A DNA stretch of 64,000 nucleotides from an uncultured bacterium (GCA_937864225.1 CALMJK010000005.1:124001-188000); one strand, 5' to 3'; shown: positions 1 to 8,563, counted from the stretch's first letter. Notes: generated by a model from the letters alone, not told the origin. Program-made: numbers and translations.

Positions 1-700
1 GCCGGAAGGTCGGTTCCGGGATCTCGACATGGATGCGGTGGCCGGCCCAGCCACCCAACAGCACCGCGGGCAGGATCAGCGCCCCCGACCAGAGGCGCGG
101 CGCGGTCAGCAGGCCGGCGGCCGCGTAGGAGGGCAGCCGGGTGAGCGTCACGAGCAGCCAGATGGCCATCAGGCTGCCGCGGAACACCGCCTTGTCGGCG
201 TTGCTGAGCCGGTAATAGATGATGACCGGCGGCCCACCGGTCCCGAACATGCCCGACAGGAGTCCGGCGGCCAGCCCCACCGGCGGGGCGATCCAGCGCG
301 GCCAGCTCACGGCGCGATGCGCGGGCAGCGCCAGAAAGGTCAGGCCCGTGGCGATCAGGAACCAGCCCAGGATGGCGAGCAGGGCATTCGCCTCGCCCTG
401 CTTGAGCACCCAGGCGCCCAGGGGCACGCCCGCGACGATTCCGGCGCCGATCAGCGCGACCTCTCGCCAGCGGATCCGCCGCCTGGCGCCCCAGACGACC
501 CAAAGCTCGGCCGGCAGGCTGATGACGAGGATCATCACGACGACGTCCTGCAAGGACGGGAAGATCAGCGCCAGAAGCCCCAGCGCGATCAGGCCCGACC
601 CGAACCCCAGCAGGACGTAGACGGCCTGGGCGACGCCGAGAACCAGGCACGTCAGCGCCAACTGCTGCCAGTTCGTGAAAATCGTCGCGGACAGCGACAC
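1..700 (-). CDS. TSUP-family (TauE/SafE-like) membrane permease, C-terminus cut by window edge
   Basis: Integral membrane protein of the TSUP family, which exports or imports small anions such as sulfite or other sulfur/carbon compounds; the substrate cannot be read here. About 233 residues are visible. They are a run of hydrophobic helices with the family's glycine-rich half-repeat motifs: 'GFGSGLIAL' near residue 30 and 'SGMFGTGGPPVIIYY' near residue 150. The start is a GTG at 700 preceded by GAGGAGA. The stop lies beyond base 1. A promoter-like TTGACC-N17-TACGTT sits just upstream (758-786). It is divergent from the MFS gene at 922. Family assignment is solid; function beyond 'anion permease' is not. 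Confidence 0.85.
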   Translation of the reverse strand, partial: MSLSATIFTNWQQLALTCLVLGVAQAVYVLLGFGSGLIALGLLALIFPSLQDVVVMILVISLPAELWVVWGARRRIRWREVALIGAGIVAGVPLGAWVLKQGEANALLAILGWFLIATGLTFLALPAHRAVSWPRWIAPPVGLAAGLLSGMFGTGGPPVIIYYRLSNADKAVFRGSLMAIWLLVTLTRLPSYAAAGLLTAPRLWSGALILPAVLLGGWAGHRIHVEIPEPTFR

Positions 701-757
701 GGCTCTCCTCGGGGAGATTTCGGCCTCGCCGCTGCCGGCGGCGTGGCGGGCGTGGGC

Positions 758-786
758 AACGTAGATGCCGGCCCGGCGGCGGTCAA
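758..786 (-). promoter_or_regulatory. sigma70-type promoter for the TSUP gene
   Basis: On the minus strand TTGACC (786-781) and TACGTT (763-758) are separated by 17 bp, pointing at the GTG at 700. Seen by eye only; no transcription start data. Confidence 0.4.
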
Positions 787-831
787 CCACGGCGCATCCG
801 TCGCCTGCCGTCCGTCGTCCCGAGCGCGGCC

Positions 832-860
832 TTGGCGACGGAATGCCGCCGACGTATCTT
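832..860 (+). promoter_or_regulatory. sigma70-type promoter for the MFS gene
   Basis: TTGGCG (832-837), 17-bp spacer, TATCTT (855-860). Transcription would begin near 867. That rules out translation starts upstream of it and favours the ATG at 922 or the GTG at 943. Confidence 0.4.
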
Positions 861-921
861 CGCGACCGTTGCCACGCCAAGGGACCGATACAGCCGCGGC
901 CGGCGACGGGCGCGACAGACC

Positions 922-2304
922 ATGCTCCGGGGGGCGAGCGCCGTGACCATCACCGCGCGCCTGCACGAGGTCTTCGCCGGCGACGGAGGCGAACCGACTC
1001 CGCTGGAACGCGCCACGCTCCGTTTTTACCTGACGGGCATGGTGTTCCAGGGGCTATGGTGGGCGGGCTACCTCCTCATTCCCTTCGTCCTGGCCAAGAG
1101 CCTGCGCGCGCCGACCGCCCTCATCACCCTTTCGGTGATGATGGACAACCTGGGCATGTTCCTGGCCCTGTACTGGGGGCATCTGCTGGCGACGCGCGGC
1201 GGGCTGCGGCGGTACCTGCTGTGGGCGGGAATTTTGGGGCGTCTGGTGCTGCTGGGCGTCGTCTTCGTGCGCAGCGCGGGCCAGATGGTGGGGCTGCTCG
1301 CGGTGGTCTACGTCTTCGCCGCGATGATCTATCCGGCGCAGAACACGATCCTGGAAAACAATTTCCGGCCCGAGGTGCGCGGGCGCTGGTTCGGAATCGG
1401 CGCGCTGGTGCAGAACAGTGTCGCGGTGGTCGCCAGTCTGGCGATCGGTTGGCTACTCGACCTCGACGCGGAGTTGTTCCGCGCCGTGTACGCGTCGTTG
1501 GGCATCTGTGGATTCCTCTATCTCTGGCTGTTGGCGCGGGCGCCGACGCCGGCCGGGACACCCCCGCGTCTCGAGAGTGGGGCCGTGGGGTTGGCCGCCG
1601 TGGTTCCGCTACCGCCCGCCGCGGTCGGCCCGTTCACGCCCGGGCGCGTTCTGCGAGGGCTCGCGCGTCCGTTCACCGACGCGTTGCGCATCTTCCGCAC
1701 CGATCGCGCCTTCAACTGGTTCGAGATCAACTTCATGACCTACGGCGCGGCCTTCATGTGCCTCAGCCCCGTCGTGCCGATCTTCCTGACCGACCGGCTG
1801 GCGCTGAGTTACGGCGAGATCTCCACGGCGCGCGTCATGATCGGGCAGATCGGCGTCGCGCTGCTGGGGCCGCTGATGGGGCGCGCGAACGATCGCTACC
1901 ATCCGGTCCGGCTCTGCGCGGTCGCCTTCGCCCTGTTCGCTCTCTACCCCGTGATGCTGGATCTGGCGGGCGCCCTGCCGGTGGCCGCGCCGGTGCGGCT
2001 CGTGTACGTGGCCTTTGCGGTCTATTCGGTCGGCATGGCGGGCATCAACGTGGTCTGGAACGTGGGCTCAATCGCCTTCGCCCCGCCGGGCAGGGGCGGC
2101 TACTACCAGGGCATCCACGTCGCGATGGTGGGCATCCGTGGCACGCTCGGCCCCCTGCTGGGCTGGGCCGTCTACGAGTGGGTCGGCCTGCGAGCCGTGT
2201 TCGCGCTGGCCGCGCTGCTTCTGCTGGCCGCCGCCCTCTCCTCTGCGGCGCTCTGGCGCGACATGGCGGGCGCGGAGCGCGGCCGCCATCCTGGGGAGCG
2301 ATGA
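922..2304 (+). CDS. MFS transporter
   Basis: About 460 residues with twelve predicted hydrophobic helices, typical of a major facilitator permease in the cytoplasmic membrane. The N-half begins near 'RFYLTGMVFQGLWWAGYLLIPF'. A hydrophilic central loop (about residues 210-250) separates the two six-helix halves. The C-half has 'GPLMGRANDRYHP', resembling the MFS loop 8-9 signature. Substrate unknown. Start choice: ATG 922 has no clear ribosome site; GTG 943 has a purine-rich GGGGGGCGAG before it and could be the true start. It converges on the lytic transglycosylase gene, with 29 bp between the stops. Confidence 0.8.
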   Translation: MLRGASAVTITARLHEVFAGDGGEPTPLERATLRFYLTGMVFQGLWWAGYLLIPFVLAKSLRAPTALITLSVMMDNLGMFLALYWGHLLATRGGLRRYLLWAGILGRLVLLGVVFVRSAGQMVGLLAVVYVFAAMIYPAQNTILENNFRPEVRGRWFGIGALVQNSVAVVASLAIGWLLDLDAELFRAVYASLGICGFLYLWLLARAPTPAGTPPRLESGAVGLAAVVPLPPAAVGPFTPGRVLRGLARPFTDALRIFRTDRAFNWFEINFMTYGAAFMCLSPVVPIFLTDRLALSYGEISTARVMIGQIGVALLGPLMGRANDRYHPVRLCAVAFALFALYPVMLDLAGALPVAAPVRLVYVAFAVYSVGMAGINVVWNVGSIAFAPPGRGGYYQGIHVAMVGIRGTLGPLLGWAVYEWVGLRAVFALAALLLLAAALSSAALWRDMAGAERGRHPGER

Positions 2305-2333
2305 GGGAAGCGGGACCAGCCGCGCCTCGCTGG

Positions 2334-3968
2334 TCAGGGGGCCAGCCGCGCGGACGCGACCAGCGGGCTGGCGCCGGCGGCCGACCAAGGCCCGCCGGCC
2401 TTCTGAGGGAAGGCGACCGTCATCACCGGGGGCAGCGGCGGCGCGAGTTCGGAGGCCGCGGTCACGGCGCGGTACAGCCGGTGCCGGATCAGGACCTTGT
2501 TCACGTACCGGATCGTCGCCGGCCCGTGAAAAGGAGGGGCGCCTTGAGCCTGCAGTTCCTGGGCGAGCAGCTGCAGCGCCGGCGCCAAGCCGCTGGCCCA
2601 GCGATCCGGATCCAGGCCGGCCACGGCCGCGCGGCGTCGTGCCCGGGCCATGTTGCCGGCGCCCGCGTGATAGGTGGCGAGCGTCAGTTGCAGCCGCTCG
2701 AGCGAGTCGAGCGGCGCGTAGCCGTCCCAGATCTGCTTTAAGAAGCGCACGCCGGCCCGCACGTTGGTTTCGGGCTCGAACAGCCGTTCGGCCGCGGGTA
2801 TGTCGGGGCGGGGTCGCAATTGCATGAGCCCGATGGCCCCCGCGTGGCTGACCGCCTGCGGGTCGAAGCGGGATTCCTCGTACGCGATGGCCGCCACGAG
2901 CCTCCAGTCGAGGTCGGCGCTGTCGGCGGCGGCCTTCAGGAGCGAGTCGAAGGGCGAGATGGGGCCCCCGAGATCGGGCCTGTGCTCCGCGGCCAGCAAT
3001 CCATTCAGGCGGCCCGCCGTGGCGAAGTACCTGTCGTGGAGCTCGCTCCACTGCGGGCTGCTCCAGATGCCCTCGGCGGTGATCTGGAAGTGCTCCTGCA
3101 GGTAGACGTTCAGGGCCGCCAGCAGGTCCGGGCTGTCGCGTCGGACCATCCACACGATGGGCCGCTGCTCGTCGAGCGTGGGGCCGATCCGCCCACCAGG
3201 CGCCTGCCTGAGAACCGCGCGCGCGATGCGCAGCGGCGCGACGGTGGCGGGCAGATCGCCGCGGGCCACGGCCGCGACCAGGGCCGCGACGGCCAGCGTG
3301 GTGTCCGCCGGGGTCGGCTGGCAGGCGAACCCGAGCTCGTCCCGCAGGGCGACGAGCGTGCGCCAGGCCGCCGTGCCCGGGTGCGCGTGCACCGCCAGGC
3401 CGTCCAGGACGCGTAGATCGGTGCCGGGCACGGACGCGGGTAGCACCAGCACATCGCGCACGAGATTGCACGGCAGCGTGAAGGAGGCCAGCGCGGCGGT
3501 CTGAGGGTCGATTTCCAGGTCGGCGGCGGCCACGTCGGCCATGCCCCGGCTCAGCCAGAAGGCCAGGTCGGTGCCCGCCGGCGCCACGGCCACTTCCAGG
3601 CGCAAGCCCCAGGCGCGCGCGAAGTCGCGCAGAAGCTCGTATTCGAAACCGGCGTCCCCACCCTTGTGGATGAAGTAGCCGGGGGATGGGGCGCGGGTGA
3701 CCATGCGCAGCACGCCATCGGCCCGGATGCGCTCCAGGTCGCGCGCATCGCCGCATGCGCGGCCGCGGGCGGGCGGAGCCGCCTGGGCGTCCGAGACGCC
3801 CGTCGCCCCGTCTTTGGCCGGGGCGGGCGGCGCGGACACGATGGTCTGGTGAGAAAGCGCCAGGCAAACGGCAAAAACCAGGATGGCCAGGGTCCGCAGC
3901 CGCCGGACCTTGCGCCACGTCGGTTGGCCTGTGGTCCGGGAGGCCTGGTGCGACGGGTCACGAGTCAT
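2334..3968 (-). CDS. mltF: MltF-like membrane-bound lytic murein transglycosylase
   Basis: 544-residue periplasmic enzyme that cleaves peptidoglycan glycan strands to 1,6-anhydro ends. A basic N-terminus and one hydrophobic segment (about residues 25-42) form a signal peptide or anchor. Next comes a family-3 periplasmic solute-binding domain (about 75-310), beginning 'LERIRADGVLRMVTRAPSPG'. The C-terminal SLT domain (about 345-500) carries the catalytic Glu in 'AYEESRFDP' and the family motif 'GAIGLMQL'. Solute-binding plus SLT is the MltF (YfhD) architecture and the length is normal. The ATG at 3968 has no Shine-Dalgarno sequence but sits 6 nt after a strong -10 box, so the mRNA is probably leaderless. 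Confidence 0.85.
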   Translation of the reverse strand: MTRDPSHQASRTTGQPTWRKVRRLRTLAILVFAVCLALSHQTIVSAPPAPAKDGATGVSDAQAAPPARGRACGDARDLERIRADGVLRMVTRAPSPGYFIHKGGDAGFEYELLRDFARAWGLRLEVAVAPAGTDLAFWLSRGMADVAAADLEIDPQTAALASFTLPCNLVRDVLVLPASVPGTDLRVLDGLAVHAHPGTAAWRTLVALRDELGFACQPTPADTTLAVAALVAAVARGDLPATVAPLRIARAVLRQAPGGRIGPTLDEQRPIVWMVRRDSPDLLAALNVYLQEHFQITAEGIWSSPQWSELHDRYFATAGRLNGLLAAEHRPDLGGPISPFDSLLKAAADSADLDWRLVAAIAYEESRFDPQAVSHAGAIGLMQLRPRPDIPAAERLFEPETNVRAGVRFLKQIWDGYAPLDSLERLQLTLATYHAGAGNMARARRRAAVAGLDPDRWASGLAPALQLLAQELQAQGAPPFHGPATIRYVNKVLIRHRLYRAVTAASELAPPLPPVMTVAFPQKAGGPWSAAGASPLVASARLAP

Positions 3969-3974
3969 CAATCA

Positions 3975-4002
3975 AGGGTAGACCATCCCCGAAGGCTGTC
4001 AA
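3975..4002 (-). promoter_or_regulatory. near-consensus promoter giving a leaderless mltF-like mRNA
   Basis: Minus strand: TTGACA (4002-3997), 16-bp spacer, TACCCT (3980-3975), then TGATTG and the ATG at 3968. The start of transcription expected 6-7 nt after the -10 coincides with the start codon. Confidence 0.6.
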
Positions 4003-4052
4003 CCCCCCCTGCGCGCGCGGTCCGGCCAGACACCTCGCCCCGTCCCGGATGA

Positions 4053-4081
4053 TTGACAGTAACTATTTATGATCATGTCAA
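4053..4081. promoter_or_regulatory. operator-like inverted repeat TTGACA-17-TGTCAA
   Basis: Perfect 6-bp inverted repeat with a 17-bp centre that itself contains the palindrome TGATCA (4070-4075). It could be a repressor site. No -10 box lies at the right distance from the TTGACA, so it is not itself a convincing promoter. Confidence 0.3.
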
Positions 4082-4096
4082 ATAGGCCAGAATCCG

Positions 4097-4166
4097 GCGC
4101 AAAAAGAATAAACAACCAAAACAGTATTTTTTATAATGTTTTTGACCTTTTATTCCCTTTTTGCGC
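4097..4166. repeat. 70-bp AT-rich imperfect palindrome
   Basis: Outer arms are a perfect 10-bp inverted repeat: GCGCAAAAAG (4097-4106) and CTTTTTGCGC (4157-4166). They continue with AATAAA/TTTATT after a 2-nt bulge. A nested pair AAAACA (4118-4123) / TGTTTT (4138-4143) encloses the AT-rich loop. It could be a cruciform, a bidirectional terminator-like hairpin, or a remnant of a miniature element. Base composition is strikingly unlike the surroundings. Confidence 0.6.
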
Positions 4167-4386
4167 TCCCCGGGGAGGGCCGGTCCAGGCCAAGCCCGGT
4201 CGCATCGGTCTTGGTGCTGCGGACCGTTCGCCAGCGCCGGGGCGGCGCGGCAACCGTCCCCACCCTTCCCATGCAGCGGCGGGCGTGGAATACTCAGTCC
4301 TAGCGGTGAGTCGGGACGCCGGTGAGACCGCCGACCGCCATCTGGGATGACTGTCCGCAACACGTTGCCGGCAAAGCAGGTACGGC

Positions 4387-4701
4387 GTGGATGACGTGCG
4401 CGTTCATACGGGGACTCTGATCGCGGACCTCGTGCTGCCGGGCGCGGCATCGCTGAAGGAAAGGCGTCGGGCCCTGCGCTCCCTGGTGCAAAGGCTCCAC
4501 AACCTCCACTTCGCGACGGCGCAGGTCGGGCCGGTCGATCTGCGGCAGCGTGTGTTTCTGGCCATCGTGGATGTCTCCGGTCAGACGGCCCAATTGCGCG
4601 AGCGGCTGGACGAGGCGGAGCGGCTAGTGTACGACTCCGAATTCGAGGTGGCGGCTCTGCATCGCGAGGCGGGCGGCTGGACGGGCAGCTCGTCACCCTG
4701 A
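4387..4701 (+). CDS. DUF503 (YlxP-like) family protein
   Basis: 104-residue protein matching the small DUF503 family, often found beside infB/rbfA and of unknown biochemical function. The family pattern is visible: a beta strand 'TLIADLVLPGAASLKERRRALRSL' (described to about residue 33), then a helix, a second strand 'QRVFLAIVDVSG' and a terminal helix ending in an acidic strand. The start is GTG 4387 (GTG 4396 is an alternative), with a weak AGCAGG upstream. The next gene begins 22 bp after the stop on the same strand, so the two are probably co-transcribed. Confidence 0.7.
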   Translation: MDDVRVHTGTLIADLVLPGAASLKERRRALRSLVQRLHNLHFATAQVGPVDLRQRVFLAIVDVSGQTAQLRERLDEAERLVYDSEFEVAALHREAGGWTGSSSP

Positions 4702-4723
4702 GGCCAACCAGAGGAGGTACGCG

Positions 4724-5341
4724 ATGCCAATCGTCGACCTCAGCCATGCGATCGTGGACGGCATGGCGCAGTACCCAGGCGACACCCCGGCCCCGCGCGT
4801 GCGCAGGCTGATGGGGTTCGCCGACGGCGGACACCAGGTCTCGGCCCTGGATTTCTCGTGCCATGTCGGCACGCACATCGACACGCCGCTGCATTTTCGG
4901 GCGGGGCAGCCCGGGCTGGAGGCAATGCCGCTGGAGCGCTTCCGGGGACGGGGTTGCGTGGTCGATGCCTGCCAGGGGATCATCCCGGCGGATGCGTTGG
5001 CCGGCCTGGACTTGGCGCCGGTCGACTACCTGATCCTGCGCACGGGCTGGGAGCGGCACTGGGGGACGCCGCAATACTACCGCGACTGGCCAACGATTTC
5101 CTGCGACTTGGCGCGCCTGCTCGCGTTGGCGGGCTTGAAGGGCGTGGGGCTGGATTCGCCCAGCTGCGATCCGCTCAACGGTAGAAACTGCCACGACTTG
5201 CTGGCCGCCGCGGGGCTGGTGAACGTCGAGAACCTGGCCAACCTGGGCGCCTTGCCCGCGGGCCTGTTCGAGTTCATGGCGCTGCCGCTCAAGCTGGCCG
5301 GCGCCGAAGCCTCGCCCGTGCGGGCGATCGCGGTTTTTTAG
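4724..5341 (+). CDS. cyclase-family metal-dependent hydrolase (kynurenine formamidase-like)
   Basis: 205 residues, the usual size of the cyclase/kynurenine formamidase superfamily (amide or lactone hydrolases binding Zn or Mn). It opens 'IVDLSHAIVDGMAQYPGD'. The signature metal motif HxGTHxDxPxH is intact as 'HVGTHIDTPLH' near residue 46-56. Later 'GVGLDSPSCDP' and 'GLVNVENLANL' match the conserved C-terminal blocks. A strong AGAGGAGG precedes the ATG. No tryptophan-degradation genes are adjacent, so the substrate is open. Confidence 0.85.
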   Translation: MPIVDLSHAIVDGMAQYPGDTPAPRVRRLMGFADGGHQVSALDFSCHVGTHIDTPLHFRAGQPGLEAMPLERFRGRGCVVDACQGIIPADALAGLDLAPVDYLILRTGWERHWGTPQYYRDWPTISCDLARLLALAGLKGVGLDSPSCDPLNGRNCHDLLAAAGLVNVENLANLGALPAGLFEFMALPLKLAGAEASPVRAIAVF

Positions 5342-5448
5342 AACGGTCCGGCTTGCAAACCGTTGCGCGGTGAGTCATTGTCTGCGGGCCGGCCCTGGAC
5401 CGGGACCGCGGACGCGGTCGCCGTGGCTCCTGCAGGAGACCCCCGCCC

Positions 5449-6294
5449 ATGCACGACACCCCACCGGACGATTCTCCCGCGGACCAGCCATCCGCTTCGC
5501 CGTCGCCGCCGGCCGAGAAGTTGCGCGGGCTGGCGCGCACGATCGCCAAGGCGGGATGGGCGACCCGCGTCAATGCCGAGGCGATGGTGCGCGAGGGTCG
5601 CGTGCGGGTGAATGGCCGTCTGGAGCGCGATCCGCAGCTGGGCGTGAGCCCCAACGCCGACATCCGCATCGACGGCGAGCGTCTCGTCGAGGCCCCGCGC
5701 CACTATTTCGCCTGGCACAAACCCGCCCACGTGAGCGTCGGTCCGGGCGAACGGGACCGTCGTCGCGCCGCCCCTGAGGGATTGCCGACGGGGATCCCGG
5801 GCCTGCGTCCCGCCGGCCGTCTCGACGCCGAAAGCACGGGCCTGGTGCTGATCTCCAACGACGCCGCCTGGAACGCGAACGCCACCGGCGGCGCCGGTCT
5901 GGACAAGGAGTACCTCGTGCGGGTCGTCGGCGAGCTCAACGAACTGGAGCTAGGCCTGCTCACGGCGGGCATGCGCATCTCGCGTCTGGGACTCGTCAGG
6001 CCGGCGGCCGTCGGAGTCGAGGAAATGGGCGAGGGATGGACGCTGCTGCGGCTGGTCATGATCGAGGGCAAGAATCGGCAGATCCGAAGGCTCTTCTCGA
6101 CGCTCCGGCACGATGTCCTGGCGCTGCACCGGATCCGCGTCGGCCCGGTCAGCCTGGGCGAATTGAGGCCCAACCAGGTGCGACCGCTGGGACCGCTCGA
6201 GATCGAGCAGATCCGTCGGGGGAATCTCAAGCGACGACGCCACGTCGCGCCGCGCCGCGAAGGCAACGGCCATGCGCCGCCGGGGGCGCCGTGA
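5449..6294 (+). CDS. RluB/RsuA-family rRNA pseudouridine synthase
   Basis: 281 residues. An N-terminal S4 RNA-binding domain (about 25-75; 'WATRVNAEAMVREGRVRVNGRL') is followed by the RsuA/RluB-type pseudouridine synthase fold. The catalytic Asp lies in 'GRLDAESTGLVL' (about 125-136), where most homologues have GRLDxxTxGL. The later motif 'GKNRQIRRLFSTLRHDV' (about 205-220) is typical of RluB/RluE/RsuA. It isomerises uridine to pseudouridine in rRNA; which position cannot be told. Its stop overlaps the next gene's GTG start (GTGA), so the two rRNA-modifying enzymes are translationally coupled. Confidence 0.9.
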   Translation: MHDTPPDDSPADQPSASPSPPAEKLRGLARTIAKAGWATRVNAEAMVREGRVRVNGRLERDPQLGVSPNADIRIDGERLVEAPRHYFAWHKPAHVSVGPGERDRRRAAPEGLPTGIPGLRPAGRLDAESTGLVLISNDAAWNANATGGAGLDKEYLVRVVGELNELELGLLTAGMRISRLGLVRPAAVGVEEMGEGWTLLRLVMIEGKNRQIRRLFSTLRHDVLALHRIRVGPVSLGELRPNQVRPLGPLEIEQIRRGNLKRRRHVAPRREGNGHAPPGAP

Positions 6295-7490
6295 ACCCGC
6301 CGCCGGCCGGGGGATTGGCGCGCGCCATGCTGCGGCCGGGCCGCGAGAAGCCGGTCTTGGGCGGGCATCCCTGGGTTTTTTCCGGAGCGCTCGAGCGCGT
6401 GGAGGGCTACCGCGCGGCGGGCGACCCATGCCAGGTCTTCGCGGCCGACGGGCGCAGTCTCGGCTTCGGCTATCTTAACGCCCAGTCGCAGATCGTCTGC
6501 CGGCTCGTCGCGTGCGACGAGCCGCCGGGGCCCGCGCTCTGGGCGAAGCGCCTGGAACAGGCGCTGGCTGCGCGCGCCCGGCTGGACCTGGCCGCCGGCG
6601 ACACGGACGCCTACCGCATCGTAAACTCGGAGGGCGATTTTCTGCCGGGTCTGGTCGTCGACGCCTACGGTCCCGGGCTGGTCGTGCAGTTCCTGTCGGC
6701 GGGGATGGAGCGCTGGCGAGCGCAGATCCTCGCCCTGCTGACCGAACGCCTCTCGCCGGCGTTCATCTACGAACGCAGCGATTCCCCGCTGCGACGCGAG
6801 GAGGGTCTGGCTCCCGTCACAGGCCTGCTGGCCGGGGAGTTGCCCACGCCGCTCGTCGCGCGCGAGGCGGGCCGCGAGTTCGAGGTGGACGTGGTCGCGG
6901 GGCACAAGACCGGCCTCTACCTCGACCAGCGCGACAACCGGCTGCTGGCCGGACGGCTTGCGCGCGGCGCCTCCGTCCTGAACTGCTTTTGCTACACCGG
7001 CGGTTTCTCCGTGCACGCGGCGGCCGGCGGTGGACGCCCCGTCGTCTCGGTCGACTTCTCGCGACAGGCGATCGCGGCGGCTCGGACCAACCTGGAGCGC
7101 AACGGACAGGCCGCGGCCGCCGCGCTCTGCGAGCGCGCCGACGTCTTCCAGTACCTGCGCGGCGATAAACAGACCTGGGGCCTGATCGTGCTGGATCCTC
7201 CCAAGTTCGCGCGCCGCGAGGGCGAAGTGACGGGTGCGCTGCGCGGGTATCGCGACATCAACCGCCTCGCCATCGAGCGGTTGGCGCCCGGCGGGCACCT
7301 GCTCACCTTCTCCTGCAGCCAGGCCGTGAACATCATCGCCTTCCAGCAGGTCGTGTTCGAGGCGGCCAAGGAGATGAAGCGCGAGATGCAGGTGCTGGGT
7401 CGCCTGGGCGCCGCTCCCGATCACCCGTTCAACGCCGCGCACCGAGAAGGGGAGTACCTGAAGGGACTGTGGCTGCGCTGTGTGTCGTGA
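6291..7490 (+). CDS. RlmI-like class I SAM-dependent rRNA (cytosine-C5) methyltransferase
   Basis: 399 residues. An N-terminal PUA-like domain ('KPVLGGHPWVFSGALERVEG') precedes a Rossmann methyltransferase domain. It shows SAM motif I 'CFCYTGGFSVHAAAGG' (about residue 230-245), motif IV 'VLDPPKFARR' (about 300) and the motif VI cysteine 'SCSQAV' (about 342). This order is that of RlmI (23S m5C1962). The frame is open much further upstream, but the GTG at 6291 overlaps the preceding stop and fits the family's N-terminus. It probably shares an operon with the pseudouridine synthase. Confidence 0.85.
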   Translation: MNPPPAGGLARAMLRPGREKPVLGGHPWVFSGALERVEGYRAAGDPCQVFAADGRSLGFGYLNAQSQIVCRLVACDEPPGPALWAKRLEQALAARARLDLAAGDTDAYRIVNSEGDFLPGLVVDAYGPGLVVQFLSAGMERWRAQILALLTERLSPAFIYERSDSPLRREEGLAPVTGLLAGELPTPLVAREAGREFEVDVVAGHKTGLYLDQRDNRLLAGRLARGASVLNCFCYTGGFSVHAAAGGGRPVVSVDFSRQAIAAARTNLERNGQAAAAALCERADVFQYLRGDKQTWGLIVLDPPKFARREGEVTGALRGYRDINRLAIERLAPGGHLLTFSCSQAVNIIAFQQVVFEAAKEMKREMQVLGRLGAAPDHPFNAAHREGEYLKGLWLRCVS

Positions 7491-7533
7491 GCGCGCCGAG
7501 GCGGGCGCGGGTCACGCCGTGGAGGGACGGGCA

Positions 7534-8517
7534 ATGCGAGCGATGGTCCTGGACAAGCCTGGCCAGCCGCTGCGCGCGGCAGATTTGCCGGTTCCCGAGC
7601 CGGGGCCCGGTCAGCTGCTGCTGCGCGTGCGCGCCTGCGCCGTCTGCCGCACGGACCTGCACGTCGTCGACGGCGACCTGAAGGAGCCTCGGCTGCCGCT
7701 GGTGCCGGGTCACGAGATCGTGGGGGAGGTCGTCGCGGCGGGCCCGGGCGCCGCGGGTCCGGCGTCGGGCGCGCGCGTGGGCGTGCCGTGGCTCGGTTGG
7801 ACCTGCGGCGCATGCGAAGACTGCCGCGCCGGCCGCGAGAACCTTTGCGCGCGGGCCCGGTTCACGGGCTACCACCTCGACGGCGGCTACGCGCAGTACG
7901 TCGCGGCCGACGCCCGCTTCTGCTTCCCGATCCCTGATGGCTACGACGATGATCAGGCCGCGCCGCTGCTGTGCGCGGGGCTGATCGGCTGGCGTTCGCT
8001 GGTCGCGGCCGGCGCCGCGGCCGCCCTCGGGCTGTACGGCTTCGGGGCCGCCGCGCACATCGTCGCGCAGGTGGCGCGCTGGCAGGGACGGCGCGTGTTC
8101 GCGTTCACCAGGGACGGCGACGTCTCCGGACAGGCCTTCGCCCGCGCGCTGGGAGCGACGTGGGCGGGCGGCTCGGCGCAGCAGCCGCCGGCCCCGCTCG
8201 ACGCGGCCATCATCTTCGCGCCCGTGGGTGAGCTGGTGCCGGCCGCGTTGCGCGCCGTGCGCCCCGGCGGCACGGTCGTGTGCGCCGGCATCCACATGAG
8301 CGACGTGCCGGCCTTCCCCTACGCGCTCCTCTGGGGGGAGCGCGTCGTGCGCTCCGTTGCCAACCTCACGCGCCGCGACGGAGAAGAGTTCCTGGCCCTG
8401 GCGCCGCGTGTGCCGGTGCGCACGGAAGTGACGACGTACCCGCTGGAGCGCGCCAACGAAGCGCTCGCCGATCTGCGCGACGGGCGCTTGCGGGGCGCGG
8501 CGGTGCTCGTCTGCTGA
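7534..8517 (+). CDS. zinc-dependent alcohol dehydrogenase (MDR family)
   Basis: 327 residues. Catalytic zinc ligands are in 'CRTDLH' (about 37) and 'GHEIVGEVVAAG' (about 60). The structural zinc site is the four-Cys segment 'CGACEDCRAGRENLC' (about 90-104). The Rossmann region is degenerate ('GLYGFGAAAHI', about 168). This subset resembles propanol-preferring AdhP/AdhA-type enzymes that interconvert primary alcohols and aldehydes with NAD(P). GGAGGGACGG precedes the ATG at 7534. It follows the methyltransferase by 43 bp and converges on the PLP gene. Confidence 0.85.
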   Translation: MRAMVLDKPGQPLRAADLPVPEPGPGQLLLRVRACAVCRTDLHVVDGDLKEPRLPLVPGHEIVGEVVAAGPGAAGPASGARVGVPWLGWTCGACEDCRAGRENLCARARFTGYHLDGGYAQYVAADARFCFPIPDGYDDDQAAPLLCAGLIGWRSLVAAGAAAALGLYGFGAAAHIVAQVARWQGRRVFAFTRDGDVSGQAFARALGATWAGGSAQQPPAPLDAAIIFAPVGELVPAALRAVRPGGTVVCAGIHMSDVPAFPYALLWGERVVRSVANLTRRDGEEFLALAPRVPVRTEVTTYPLERANEALADLRDGRLRGAAVLVC

Positions 8518-8563
8518 GGCAGCCCGGGGCCCGGCGGTGGGGGGCGCTCCGCGCGGGGCGAGG

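Larger units (their letters stand above)
3969..4386. other. 418-bp intergenic region with an AT-rich island
   Basis: Separates the divergent mltF-like gene and the DUF503 gene. It holds the mltF-like promoter (3975-4002), an inverted hexamer TTGACA/TGTCAA (4053-4058 and 4076-4081), and an AT-rich imperfect palindrome (4097-4166) containing a TATAAT at 4132-4137. The remaining GC-rich 4170-4386 shows no recognisable RNA gene or conserved ORF. Confidence 0.6.

Noticed and set aside
29-946. Long plus-strand open frame opposite the TSUP gene
   Set aside because: Antisense shadow in GC-rich DNA; Arg/Gln/Gly-rich translation with no domain, while the minus strand encodes a clear permease.
4069-4350. 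Small ORF starting in the AT-rich island
   Set aside because: Its first third is the palindrome and the rest has random GC-rich composition; no ribosome site and no family match.
4290-4386. Possible cobalamin-type riboswitch before the DUF503 gene
   Set aside because: A few bases resemble the core, but the conserved boxes are not present in order.
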